From assembly GCA_039027435.1 (NCBI GenBank), contig JBCCKF010000001.1, forward strand, positions 248,001 through 312,000: a stretch of DNA of 64,000 bases. The letters are read 5' to 3'. Origin of the DNA: CALBPI01 sp039027435. GTDB lineage: Bacteria > Pseudomonadota > Gammaproteobacteria > Steroidobacterales > Woeseiaceae. The stretch's first letter is position 1; each line of letters starts with the position of its first letter. A model generated the notes under the pieces. It did not search any database. It saw only the letters and a program-made list of their open reading frames with translations, and was not told the origin of the DNA. The position numbers and the translations under genes are program-made. Shown one piece after another: positions 36,190 through 42,648 of this stretch.

Positions 36190-36399
36190 CTGGAGAAATA
36201 TGAGTCCTTCGAGAGTCTCCCCAAGTGGCTAAAAGACGAACTTGAGCAATTCAAGAAGGATAAAGCTGCGTCATTCATTTTCGAAAAGGTCCCGGCGCTA
36301 GGCAGCCAATCGATCATCGAGACAATGAATGGTGACGATGGCGAGCGCGCAACAAGAAGCTACTTAAACGCCGTCAATGGCCACTTCAGATACAAATGA
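36190..36399 (+). CDS. Possible small cassette gene with CTG start, function unknown
   Basis: An open frame of 69 codons bounded by spacer repeats on both sides (27 and 33 bases away). No ATG, GTG or TTG is suitably placed, but AAGGAG at 36178-36183 stands 6 bases before a CTG at 36190. That is ideal Shine-Dalgarno spacing for a rare CTG start. The product would begin LEKYESFESLPKWLKDELEQ and be highly charged and helical. Alternatively it is the 3' end of a gene that lost its start. No family is recognised. Confidence 0.4.
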   Translation: MEKYESFESLPKWLKDELEQFKKDKAASFIFEKVPALGSQSIIETMNGDDGERATRSYLNAVNGHFRYK

Positions 36400-36432
36400 C
36401 GGGCCAAAGAAACCAGTGAACCTCAAGTCAGG

Positions 36433-36498
36433 TACTGGCCGTGAATCGACGTCCGGGGCTCTTCTGCTACGATTACAACCACTGACCCATAGCGGACT
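36433..36498 (+). repeat. Cassette spacer repeat copy 2
   Basis: Full-form copy: CTGGCCGTGAATCGAC at the left, TGCTACGAT in the middle (extended -10-like, 36465-36473), CACTGACCCATAGCGGAC at the right. It shares long identical blocks with the copy at 38141-38206. Confidence 0.85.
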
Positions 36499-36566
36499 CT
36501 GGTGATGCGATGTTGGTTTCGCTAAGACAGACCTCGATCTACGGCTCCACCACATAAGGATTTGCC

Positions 36567-37295
36567 ATGGAGTGGCTCAAAGCCCTAAAGGACTATGCAG
36601 ATTCTGGGCGTCGCAAATTCGACGAACGCATGTCCAAGATTGAAGGCTTACCACGCGGCCAATACCTCAAGCAGAAGTACAAACTGACTGACGATCCTGC
36701 AGTCGCGATATACAAGTCGACCAGTCCTGCCGCACCTGCGCCCGAGATTGATAGGATTGGCTCTATCCCCAACGAACTCAAAATGCTCCTCGAGTGGTCT
36801 GATGGTCTCTGGGATTCAGGGATATATCGAAAGGCACTCGACATCCAACTCTTCGGCGTCAAGAGCATCCAGGAGTATCAAAGACTAGCGAGAGAAGTCG
36901 TTGATAGAGACAACCTATTCCCGCCGGTTTTCAAAAAGTTTCTTTTCTTTGGCAGTGACGGTGCTCACCGAGTTCTTGCCGTGTGGGAGGATCAAAGTCT
37001 GGAACTCTCACCCGTACTCTTGGTTGACATGGAGGGTCGGAATCTCTTCTTGGTCTCTTACTCACTCGAACTCTTCTTCTCGCGAATAGTTTTCGCCATC
37101 GACCACAGTATTCAATTCCGGATCGGTACTCGATCGAAAAAGCTCCTAACGCATATCACAGAGAGCGAGCCAGGCCCAACTTACCCGCCAAAGGTGAAGG
37201 GTCAAACGCAGTTCTTTTTTGATGACATCAACGGCTTCCCGGATTCCTGGCAACCGCTTCTGAGCGAAAAAGACAGATCCTTCGAGTTGAGCTAA
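36567..37295 (+). CDS. SUKH (SMI1/KNR4)-like protein, possible immunity protein
   Basis: A 242-residue cytosolic protein. The segment IPNELKMLLEWSDGLWDSG, then FPPVFKKFLFFGSDGAHRVL and a terminal VSYSLELFF helix, follow the SMI1/KNR4 (SUKH) pattern. That fold is widely used as the immunity partner of polymorphic toxins. The match is by eye and only the core is convincing. It occupies one cassette between spacer repeats (68 bases after one, 27 before the next), without an adjacent toxin gene. ATG start at 36567 with AAGGA upstream. Confidence 0.6.
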   Translation: MEWLKALKDYADSGRRKFDERMSKIEGLPRGQYLKQKYKLTDDPAVAIYKSTSPAAPAPEIDRIGSIPNELKMLLEWSDGLWDSGIYRKALDIQLFGVKSIQEYQRLAREVVDRDNLFPPVFKKFLFFGSDGAHRVLAVWEDQSLELSPVLLVDMEGRNLFLVSYSLELFFSRIVFAIDHSIQFRIGTRSKKLLTHITESEPGPTYPPKVKGQTQFFFDDINGFPDSWQPLLSEKDRSFELS

Positions 37296-37322
37296 ACAGT
37301 GGTCGCGGGGTAGAACCGTAAG

Positions 37323-37392
37323 CCTCTGGCCGTCAGCTTCAGTTCGGCTCTTGTCTGCTACCATCTCAGTTTCTGACCCTAAGTGAACTTGG
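37323..37392 (+). repeat. Cassette spacer repeat copy 3
   Basis: CTCTGGCCGTCAG at the left, TGCTACCAT in the middle, CTGACCCTAAGTGAAC at the right. The start of the following gene is only 13 bases away, so its middle element is well placed as that gene's promoter. Confidence 0.75.
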
Positions 37393-37405
37393 TCATCCGA
37401 TCATT

Positions 37406-37651
37406 ATGGGCACCACAGCATCTATTCTCTTACAGGCCATGGCCGTACGACTGAAGTGTCAAAGAGACGGGACCACAGACCCGTCACAGGAAGTAAAAGC
37501 GGCCACCGAAGCGTTAGTGCGTGAGCTATCTCTGCTAGGTGAAGACGACCCAATAGAGGTCACTATCTACGGTTGCCTGATTACGTACAAACATGTTCCC
37601 ACTGACAGGATTCTGGCTAGTTTTGAGTCCGATAGCTTCGATGTTCAGTGA
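37406..37651 (+). CDS. Small cassette protein, function unknown
   Basis: An 81-residue soluble protein (starts MGTTASILLQAMAVRL) with a helical first half and a beta-rich end (IEVTIYGCLITYKHVPTD). No family recognised. It occupies a 330-base cassette almost filled by the gene: the repeat upstream ends 13 bases before the ATG and the next begins 4 bases after the stop. The tight fit supports a real gene. Confidence 0.55.
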   Translation: MGTTASILLQAMAVRLKCQRDGTTDPSQEVKAATEALVRELSLLGEDDPIEVTIYGCLITYKHVPTDRILASFESDSFDVQ

Positions 37652-37655
37652 CCGA

Positions 37656-37722
37656 TAATGGCCGACTCCGACAGCTCACAGAATGACTGCTATCATCAAA
37701 GCGGTCTACCCGAACCAGCAGG
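37656..37722 (+). repeat. Cassette spacer repeat copy 4
   Basis: ATAATGGCCGACTCCGACAG at the left, TGCTATCAT in the middle (5/6 match to TATAAT after TG-N), and a diverged right end CTACCCGAACCAGC where other copies have CTGACCCATAAC. Confidence 0.65.
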
Positions 37723-37747
37723 TAGCGAATCTCCTTAAGGAATTGAA

Positions 37748-38125
37748 TTGAAATCGTTAGCAGCAGCGGCGAGTACCGCAATTCAACTGATCTACGTACT
37801 CACCTTACTCGGCGCTATTACGTCGGCGATCAAACTGTTTCAGGTTGAGTCCCTATACGGCGCAGGCGATCCGAAGTTATTAGCCGGTGCAATATCAATG
37901 ATCATTATTGATCTAATGATTGGCACTGTCATTGGGGTTGTAGGCGTATTTCTAGCTTGGCTTGTACTGCGGAACAAAAACGATCGCCCATCTTGGTTCT
38001 TGCCGGTGAGCACCTTTTTCGCGTGGACTTGGATGGTGTTTATTCCTATCGGTACCGTGATAGGGGTCCTGATGCTGCGGTGGCGGAGGCCAGAAGAAGA
38101 AGCGGAAGCAGTCGCGCACACTTAG
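37748..38125 (+). CDS. Small membrane protein of the cassette array
   Basis: A 125-residue inner-membrane protein with three hydrophobic helices (IQLIYVLTLLGAITSAI, MIIIDLMIGTVIGVVGVFLA, FFAWTWMVFIPIGTVIGVLM) and a charged tail RWRRPEEEAEAV. It starts with a TTG at 37748, supported by AAGGA (37736-37740) 7 bases upstream. No family recognised. It is flanked by spacer repeats 25 bases before and 15 bases after. Confidence 0.6.
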   Translation: MKSLAAAASTAIQLIYVLTLLGAITSAIKLFQVESLYGAGDPKLLAGAISMIIIDLMIGTVIGVVGVFLAWLVLRNKNDRPSWFLPVSTFFAWTWMVFIPIGTVIGVLMLRWRRPEEEAEAVAHT

Positions 38126-38140
38126 CTCTCCACAGTCCGC

Positions 38141-38206
38141 TTCTGGCCGTGAATCGACGCCTGACTCTATTCTGCTACGATGACGGTCACTGACCCATAA
38201 CAGACA
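38141..38206 (+). repeat. Cassette spacer repeat copy 5
   Basis: The most typical copy: TTCTGGCCGTGAATCGACGC, then TTCTGCTACGATGACGG, then CACTGACCCATAACAGAC. Its outer ends can pair imperfectly with each other (TCTG...TC...GAC against the complement of the right end). Confidence 0.85.
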
Positions 38207-38244
38207 CTGACCAATTCTTCCTATTAATGGCTAGCTAGAAGCTT

Positions 38245-38670
38245 GTGGACGACAAAGCGAGAATTCAACGGATCGCATACGCTTGCGAGCATCGTAGAGA
38301 CGCTGTTTCGCTTGTTCGTGAAATAGAATATGCGGAGTCTCTATACGAGTTAATGGACTACTACAACTGGGACGATGGTTTGGCTGTCCCAACAGCGGTT
38401 GCGACGCATCCCGCATGTGACCTCGCGATTGCATTGAAGCTCTTTTGGCTCGCGGAAGGACAGTTCTGGCACGACCCAAACGTTGAAGTTGACGCGTATA
38501 ACTTTCAACACTTCAATTTCTGCACAATGATCGAAGGTCGAATCATATCTGGGTTTTACGAGGTCGGCCGACTCTCCCATACGCAGAACTTCAATAAGGC
38601 TGTGATCTACAAATTGGAGAAGAGCGGTTTTCCGGAGATTCTGTACAAGCCGGTCGTTGGTAGAGAGTAG
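38245..38670 (+). CDS. DUF4274 domain protein, possible immunity protein
   Basis: A 141-residue protein with the DUF4274 core: LYELMDYYNWDDGLAVPTAV, then HPACDLAIALKLFWLAEG, and a C-terminal helix pair. DUF4274 proteins are found scattered among toxin-immunity and accessory loci, but no function is proven. GTG start at 38245. It lies one per cassette, 38 bases after one repeat and 25 before the next. Confidence 0.75.
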   Translation: MDDKARIQRIAYACEHRRDAVSLVREIEYAESLYELMDYYNWDDGLAVPTAVATHPACDLAIALKLFWLAEGQFWHDPNVEVDAYNFQHFNFCTMIEGRIISGFYEVGRLSHTQNFNKAVIYKLEKSGFPEILYKPVVGRE

Positions 38671-38695
38671 CCAATTCGCTGTCTCGGACTGCCTG

Positions 38696-38760
38696 TTATT
38701 GGCCGTGAAGCACACCTGGATTTCTTCTGCTACGAAGACGATTGCTCACCCATAACGATC
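38696..38760 (+). repeat. Cassette spacer repeat copy 6
   Basis: TTATTGGCCGTGAAGCACAC at the left, TTCTGCTACGAAGACG in the middle and CTCACCCATAACGATC at the right. The following gene starts 34 bases later. Confidence 0.8.
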
Positions 38761-38794
38761 GTTGAAGTTGCTATCGTTCCCGTGACATAAAAGT

Positions 38795-39397
38795 ATGAAT
38801 GTTGATGACTATCAAGCGAAGATTACTTCACTGCTGTATGACGAGATTCGAGCTGCAATTCCGCCACTACTCGCGGAGCTTGAGGGCCAGTCCATATTTG
38901 CGTTCGGACTCGTAAGCTTTGATGGGCCATGTGTACAGGGTGTTGCCGCATGTTCCAGAGAAGGTCTCGCCGCTCGTACAGAAGAGCTCAACAAGTCCGC
39001 GATGAGTAGTTCAAAGGCCGAAGTATACTGTGCCGAGTGGAACTACCTCGGAAACGCCGTATCCGAGAGCCTGGACCTGAGCTATGAGTTGAGCGACAAG
39101 TTTTATGATGGAGCCGTCGAGGGTCTCGATGAGAGTGTCAGCTGGGATGTCGCACAGGAGAGATTCAATCGCGTTTTCCTTGACGCAGGGGTGTATGTCC
39201 TCGCACGTTTGAGGGACAGCGGGAAATTTCCTGTTCCACCTTTTGAGGCGGACTTATTTCTTGGCCTCCACAATCCTGATCCCGGGCGTGATGCGTTACA
39301 TACAATGATTGCCTCGTCGAAGGTTTTGAATAGCGCAGAGTGGCACGCGAAACTAGTTACCGCACTACCAGACCCAACCAGCATTGATCACGCCTAG
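38795..39397 (+). CDS. DUF4303 domain protein, possible immunity protein
   Basis: A 200-residue cytosolic protein that follows the DUF4303 pattern. It has an N-terminal helix and strand with a self-description of activity (IFAFGLVSFDGPCVQGVAAC), the mid-domain AEWNYLGNAVSESLDL, and a C-terminal block with LARLRDSGKFPVPPFEADLF and SSKVLNSAEW. DUF4303 is another family repeatedly seen in polymorphic-toxin immunity clusters; the role here is inferred. ATG at 38795, 34 bases after a spacer repeat and 28 before the next. Confidence 0.7.
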   Translation: MNVDDYQAKITSLLYDEIRAAIPPLLAELEGQSIFAFGLVSFDGPCVQGVAACSREGLAARTEELNKSAMSSSKAEVYCAEWNYLGNAVSESLDLSYELSDKFYDGAVEGLDESVSWDVAQERFNRVFLDAGVYVLARLRDSGKFPVPPFEADLFLGLHNPDPGRDALHTMIASSKVLNSAEWHAKLVTALPDPTSIDHA

Positions 39398-39425
39398 TAG
39401 AGTAGATACCAGACTGAATGCCTGG

Positions 39426-39480
39426 TCCTGGCCGTAACCTGTGTTCAAGTCGGCTCATGACTCGTTCCGGCCGATCGTCC
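39426..39480 (+). repeat. Cassette spacer repeat copy 7 (degenerate)
   Basis: TCCTGGCCGTAAC at the left is clear; the middle (GGCTCATGACTCGTTCC) and right end have decayed and lack TGACCCATA. It lies before the decayed gene at 39498. Confidence 0.5.
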
Positions 39481-39497
39481 AAGAAGAGAACATCGCC

Positions 39498-39890
39498 TTG
39501 GATTACGAAACAACTTTCTCAGTAGTCATGAATCTTCGATTCTATGACGACAGCGTCCTAGGGTTGGCGGACGCGCTAGACTACGAAAATTCTTGAACGG
39601 AATCTGATTGGCGAACCGGGAGGGCAGACAGGCAAGAGCGCTTGGACCGAGAACCGAATAACCTTCGCGGTTCAACCAGAAATCACGGGATATGTTGAGT
39701 CTGTTGTATTGGAAGCTGCGGACCGCGCGTCGACGTTATCTGCACAGACCTCGCAACCTTCAAGAAGTGCCATCCTTGGTTAATCGTTCGTCTGCTCGGC
39801 GCCAAGTTCGTTGAGTTGCATATTGGTCAAGAGATAGTGGAGAAGCTGGCGAGTATTGGACTAGCGGTATCGGTCGAAAATCGTGCCTGA
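39498..39890 (+). pseudogene. Cassette gene broken by two compensating frameshifts
   Basis: A TTG at 39498 opens a frame (DYETTFSVVMNLRFYDDSV) that hits a stop at 39594. The continuation is readable in the +1 frame (ILERNLIGEPGGQTGKSAWT to VVLEAADRA, stop at 39781). The original frame then resumes from about 39732 (ICTDLATFKKCHPWLIV) to a stop at 39888. The joined product would be about 130 residues and looks like the DUF4279-type immunity fold, which I cannot confirm. It is flanked by spacer repeats 17 bases before and 7 after, exactly like the intact cassettes. Confidence 0.55.
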
Positions 39891-39897
39891 ACGGCTG

Positions 39898-39968
39898 CTC
39901 CTGGCCGAGTCCAGCAGCTATATCAGCGACTGTTATTTCCGGTACCGTTGATCCCTTCCAGCCGGTGA
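39898..39968 (+). repeat. Cassette spacer repeat copy 8
   Basis: CTCCTGGCCGAGTCCAGCAG at the left, GACTGTTATTTCC in the middle, and a diverged right end TTGATCCCTTCCAGCCGGTG. It begins 7 bases after the stop of the decayed gene. The next gene is 180 bases on, farther than elsewhere in the array. Confidence 0.55.
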
Positions 39969-40148
39969 CAAAACCTCTGATCAATCACTTACACCAAAAT
40001 AAGTCACGGAGTTTGGACTTCACGGTTCATTGCGGGTGAAGATGGATCAGCCATAATGCTACCGACGGAATATCGAATTGTGACATCGGTCGGAGATCAT
40101 TTTCCGTCTCGTGATAAGCTCGAAGAAGAGATCAAGTGAGGGCAAGTA

Positions 40149-40385
40149 ATGAAGAACACCGTGATCGCTTTTTGCCTTACTGTAGGCAGCTCCATGTTGA
40201 CATTTTCAGCACTCAGTTTCGCACTTTTTCCCCGGCAGTTGTCCCTTTCGAACCCGACTTTGTTGGTAGAAGCGATTGGAATATCCGGAGCAATACTGTT
40301 GCTGTTGGGTTTGCGGAAGCTCTTTAGTACTGAAGTACAGGTAGAGCTTAGCGAGGATGGACCAACGCGACCTATGGTTGCCTAG
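40149..40385 (+). CDS. Small two-helix membrane protein, function unknown
   Basis: A 78-residue protein with two membrane helices (VIAFCLTVGSSMLTFSALSF and LLVEAIGISGAILLLLGLRK) and a short polar tail. No family recognised. ATG at 40149 with only a weak Shine-Dalgarno (GAGGGC, 10 bases before). It is the last plus-strand gene of the array and converges on the exported-protein gene at 40517. Confidence 0.5.
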   Translation: MKNTVIAFCLTVGSSMLTFSALSFALFPRQLSLSNPTLLVEAIGISGAILLLLGLRKLFSTEVQVELSEDGPTRPMVA

Positions 40386-40516
40386 CGACAGACTGTTCAT
40401 CACTTTCCGCTTCACAGCGGTGCTGGAAGGATTTGGCGGCGTTTTTTCTTCACTAATCGCCTTGGAGTTGCGGCTAACTTAGCGGTCTCCGAAGCGTGGC
40501 CCTGTTTTCATACTTG

Positions 40517-41482
40517 TCAGTAAACCTCTATCCACGAGAATTCGACACTGCTGTTTTCAGAGTTGTTTTGTAGCTGCAGGAGAATTTCATTCTTGCGTTC
40601 TTTTCCTGCGAGTATTGATTCGGGACTTAATATCGCCTCGAATCGCTCCACGATTGTGGAGTCCACGCTGCAATCATCTGAGAATAAAACACAGTTATAT
40701 GGATACGGATAATCGCTGCGATTGCATGTTGGCGATTTTTCACATGCGATTGAGGCGACCGCGTAGCTATCTTCGTCAGACAGCCAAGACAAGTACGCGG
40801 ATTGTGCGGCAAAAGCCATTAATGCCGGGTCGTCTGAGATAAGAGCTTCGTAAATATATCCCTTGAGCTGATCACGCATCTCTTCAGATTCAATACTATC
40901 AACTTGTCTCTCCGCAATAACGACACGTGCGAACTGGTTTCCTCCCTCCGCCGCTTCTTCAAGCAAACTGGAGATTTGTCGCTCAATCAGTGTTAACGAG
41001 TTACCCCAGTAATGTGACTTGACCAAGTCGTGGCAATCCGCCTCGAGTCTTAGGAGCTCATTGGATATTTGTGGTGACAAAGGTCGTCTGCTTTTGGAAA
41101 TCCGCTCCGCGACCGGCGTATCTCGTGTCGAATGGGCTCTACGACAATGGGACAAGAGAAGCGCTATTTGAAAACTCGCTTGCTCCGAACCGGCCTCTCG
41201 CTCAGCCATCAACTTCTCATAGAATGATTTCGCTCCCTGACTAGCGACTTCAAGATTCATCACAGAGAATGCTGTGCGCTCCATACCAGGGCCAGTGTTG
41301 CTGTATTGCACTGCATCTCTAACGCCCGTCACTTTGCTTGCTAAGTCTTTCTGGATGTCACCGGCAGCCACTTCCTTAGAATCGGCGGATTGGATGGACT
41401 TGCCTTCATTTGTGAGATAAACCGCGAGAACGCTTACTGTTAAAAGTAAGAAGAGAACAAACGGTGTTTTTCGGTAAGTCAT
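40517..41482 (-). CDS. Membrane-anchored or exported protein, function unknown
   Basis: A 321-residue protein with an N-terminal signal anchor (TPFVLFLLLTVSVLAVYLT) and an otherwise helical, Cys-containing extracytoplasmic domain (CRRAH, EADCHDLVKSHYW, ACEKSPTCNRS, VLFSDDCSV). Its helix-pair organisation, with SFQIALLLSHC and LLEEAAEGGNQFARVV, is reminiscent of Sel1/TPR-like repeats, but I cannot place it in a family. It is the only minus-strand gene of the accessory block and has its own spacer-repeat copy, in matching orientation, 104 bases upstream. Confidence 0.6.
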   Translation of the reverse strand: MTYRKTPFVLFLLLTVSVLAVYLTNEGKSIQSADSKEVAAGDIQKDLASKVTGVRDAVQYSNTGPGMERTAFSVMNLEVASQGAKSFYEKLMAEREAGSEQASFQIALLLSHCRRAHSTRDTPVAERISKSRRPLSPQISNELLRLEADCHDLVKSHYWGNSLTLIERQISSLLEEAAEGGNQFARVVIAERQVDSIESEEMRDQLKGYIYEALISDDPALMAFAAQSAYLSWLSDEDSYAVASIACEKSPTCNRSDYPYPYNCVLFSDDCSVDSTIVERFEAILSPESILAGKERKNEILLQLQNNSENSSVEFSWIEVY

Positions 41483-41586
41483 TTGGATTATTCGAAGGCT
41501 GTATGAAGCAAGCTGATGCGGCCTGGTAACCCTAGACGCTTTTCATGGTAACAATTGTAGAAGACCGAACGAGGTGCAAGGTGGCC

Positions 41587-41659
41587 AACGACCGCTATTG
41601 GCCGAATTGAGACTGTTGACCGTAGAGTAATGAGCTACTGCTCGAAGCCAAAGCGGCCA
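41587..41659 (-). repeat. Cassette spacer repeat copy 9, inverted
   Basis: Read on the minus strand it runs TGGCCGCTTTGGCTTCGAG ... CTCTACGGTCAAC ... TTCGGCCAATAGCGGTC. Its two ends form the clearest inverted repeat of the family: GGCCGCTTTGGC against GACCGCTATTGGCC from the other end. Orientation matches the minus-strand gene it precedes. Confidence 0.6.
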
Positions 41660-41706
41660 TCCACGAAAATACGGTCGTTGACGGACTTTAAACACACTCT
41701 TCAGAC

Positions 41707-41756
41707 AAAAAAATAGCCCGGAGAGGGATCCCTAAAAAAAAGGGTGTCTCCGGGCT
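41707..41756 (-). terminator. Terminator of the nrdJ operon
   Basis: AGCCCGGAGA (41715-41724) pairs perfectly with TCTCCGGGCT (41747-41756), with a smaller inner CCCT/AGGG pairing in the loop. On the minus strand the stem is followed by TATTTTTTT. It lies 170 bases beyond the nrdJb stop. Confidence 0.88.
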
Positions 41757-41837
41757 TTACCGTATTGCTAACCGCAATTCGTGAGGAAGGCATCGCGAAG
41801 TATGCGGAGCCCACTTTTCAAACCTCGGTGATTTTAA

Positions 41838-41900
41838 ATACCAACTTATGAGGTCAGAAATATCACTTTATGGGGTCCGAATATCAACTTATGCGCAAAC
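41838..41900. repeat. Short direct repeat, about 2.7 copies of a 21-22-bp unit
   Basis: Three consecutive units begin at 41838, 41860 and 41881, sharing ATAnCAnCTTATGnGGTC. The second differs by a few bases and the third is cut after CTTATG. It lies between the nrdJ operon stop and its terminator, so it would be transcribed in the 3' UTR. Confidence 0.7.
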
Positions 41901-41925
41901 CCACACCCACATCGATGCTATCCGA

Positions 41926-42648
41926 TCACCCGCACTTCGAATCGCCGCAGGCGAGACACGTCATGCAACCGTCCATCATGACGACGGCCGCCGTGTTGCA
42001 CTTGGTACACAAGCTTGCTCCTGCGGGATACTGACCTTCACCGACGGGCTCGGTGGCCGGCTCGTTGTCGATCAGGCTCTGCTGCGCCTGCAGTGCGTTG
42101 TACTCCTCGCGCTTCTGGCGAATGAGTTCTTGCTGTGCTTCATCCGGACCGACGCTGCGGAGCATGCCGATTGCGATTAGATGCTTCTCAACGATGTGGC
42201 CAAGTTCAGCAATGATCGACGGCATGAACTTGCCACCGGGTTGCCAATAGCCACCGCGCGGATCGAATACCGCCTTAAGCTCATCGACCAGGAACGTGAC
42301 GTCGCCACCCTTACGGAACACCGCAGAGATGATGCGCGTCAACGCGACAATCCACTGGTAGTGATCGAGGTTCTTAGAGTTGATGAAGATCTCGAACGGG
42401 CGACGATGCTCGTGCTCAGTGCCTTCATTCAGGATGATGTCATTGATCGTGACATACATCGCGTGATCGGAAACCGGCGTCTTCACCTTGTAAGTCGAAC
42501 CCACCAGCATCTCTGGGCGCTCGACCTGCTCGGTCATGCGAATCACTTTAGCGGTAGGTTTTTCTACCACCTTTGCTTTTGCTTCTTCAGCAGCGGCCTC
42601 TTCCTGCTTCTTAACCGAGAAGCCAACGATTTTCTTCTCAATTTTCAT
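41926..42648 (-). CDS. nrdJb: B12-dependent ribonucleotide reductase, C-terminal subunit NrdJb
   Basis: A 240-residue second half of a split class II ribonucleotide reductase, as known from Pseudomonas (NrdJa + NrdJb). The body carries the TSCPD-like region (SDHAMYVTINDIILNEGTEH, KNLDHYQWIVALTRIISAVF, GGKFMPSIIAELGHIVEKHL). The end has a Cys-rich tail, LCTKCNTAAVV ... CMTCLACGDSKCG, supplying the redox-active thiols and possible metal binding. ATG overlaps the NrdJa stop by one base, so the two subunits are translated in step. It ends an operon closed by the terminator at 41707-41756. Confidence 0.9.
   Translation of the reverse strand: MKIEKKIVGFSVKKQEEAAAEEAKAKVVEKPTAKVIRMTEQVERPEMLVGSTYKVKTPVSDHAMYVTINDIILNEGTEHEHRRPFEIFINSKNLDHYQWIVALTRIISAVFRKGGDVTFLVDELKAVFDPRGGYWQPGGKFMPSIIAELGHIVEKHLIAIGMLRSVGPDEAQQELIRQKREEYNALQAQQSLIDNEPATEPVGEGQYPAGASLCTKCNTAAVVMMDGCMTCLACGDSKCG

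Noticed and set aside
36015..36203. A 62-codon ATG frame crossing the first spacer repeat
   Set aside because: It runs through the repeat itself, the product is Arg/Thr-rich without structure, and the cassette pattern is better explained by the ORF at 36190.
36077..39968. Classical integron attC sites
   Set aside because: Layout is suggestive, but I could not find the GTTRRRY and RYYYAAC core boxes in consistent positions and no integrase gene is present; the repeats are reported as a separate family instead.
40440..40505. A further spacer-repeat copy on the minus strand after the 40149 gene
   Set aside because: GGCCACGCTTCGG and GACCGCTAAGTTAG blocks are suggestive, but the middle and the TGACCCATA-type right end are not recognisable.
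34264..41900. Insertion sequences, transposase, prophage or CRISPR in the accessory block
   Set aside because: No transposase, integrase, phage gene or regularly spaced identical direct repeats could be found. The spacer repeats are too far apart and too variable for CRISPR.
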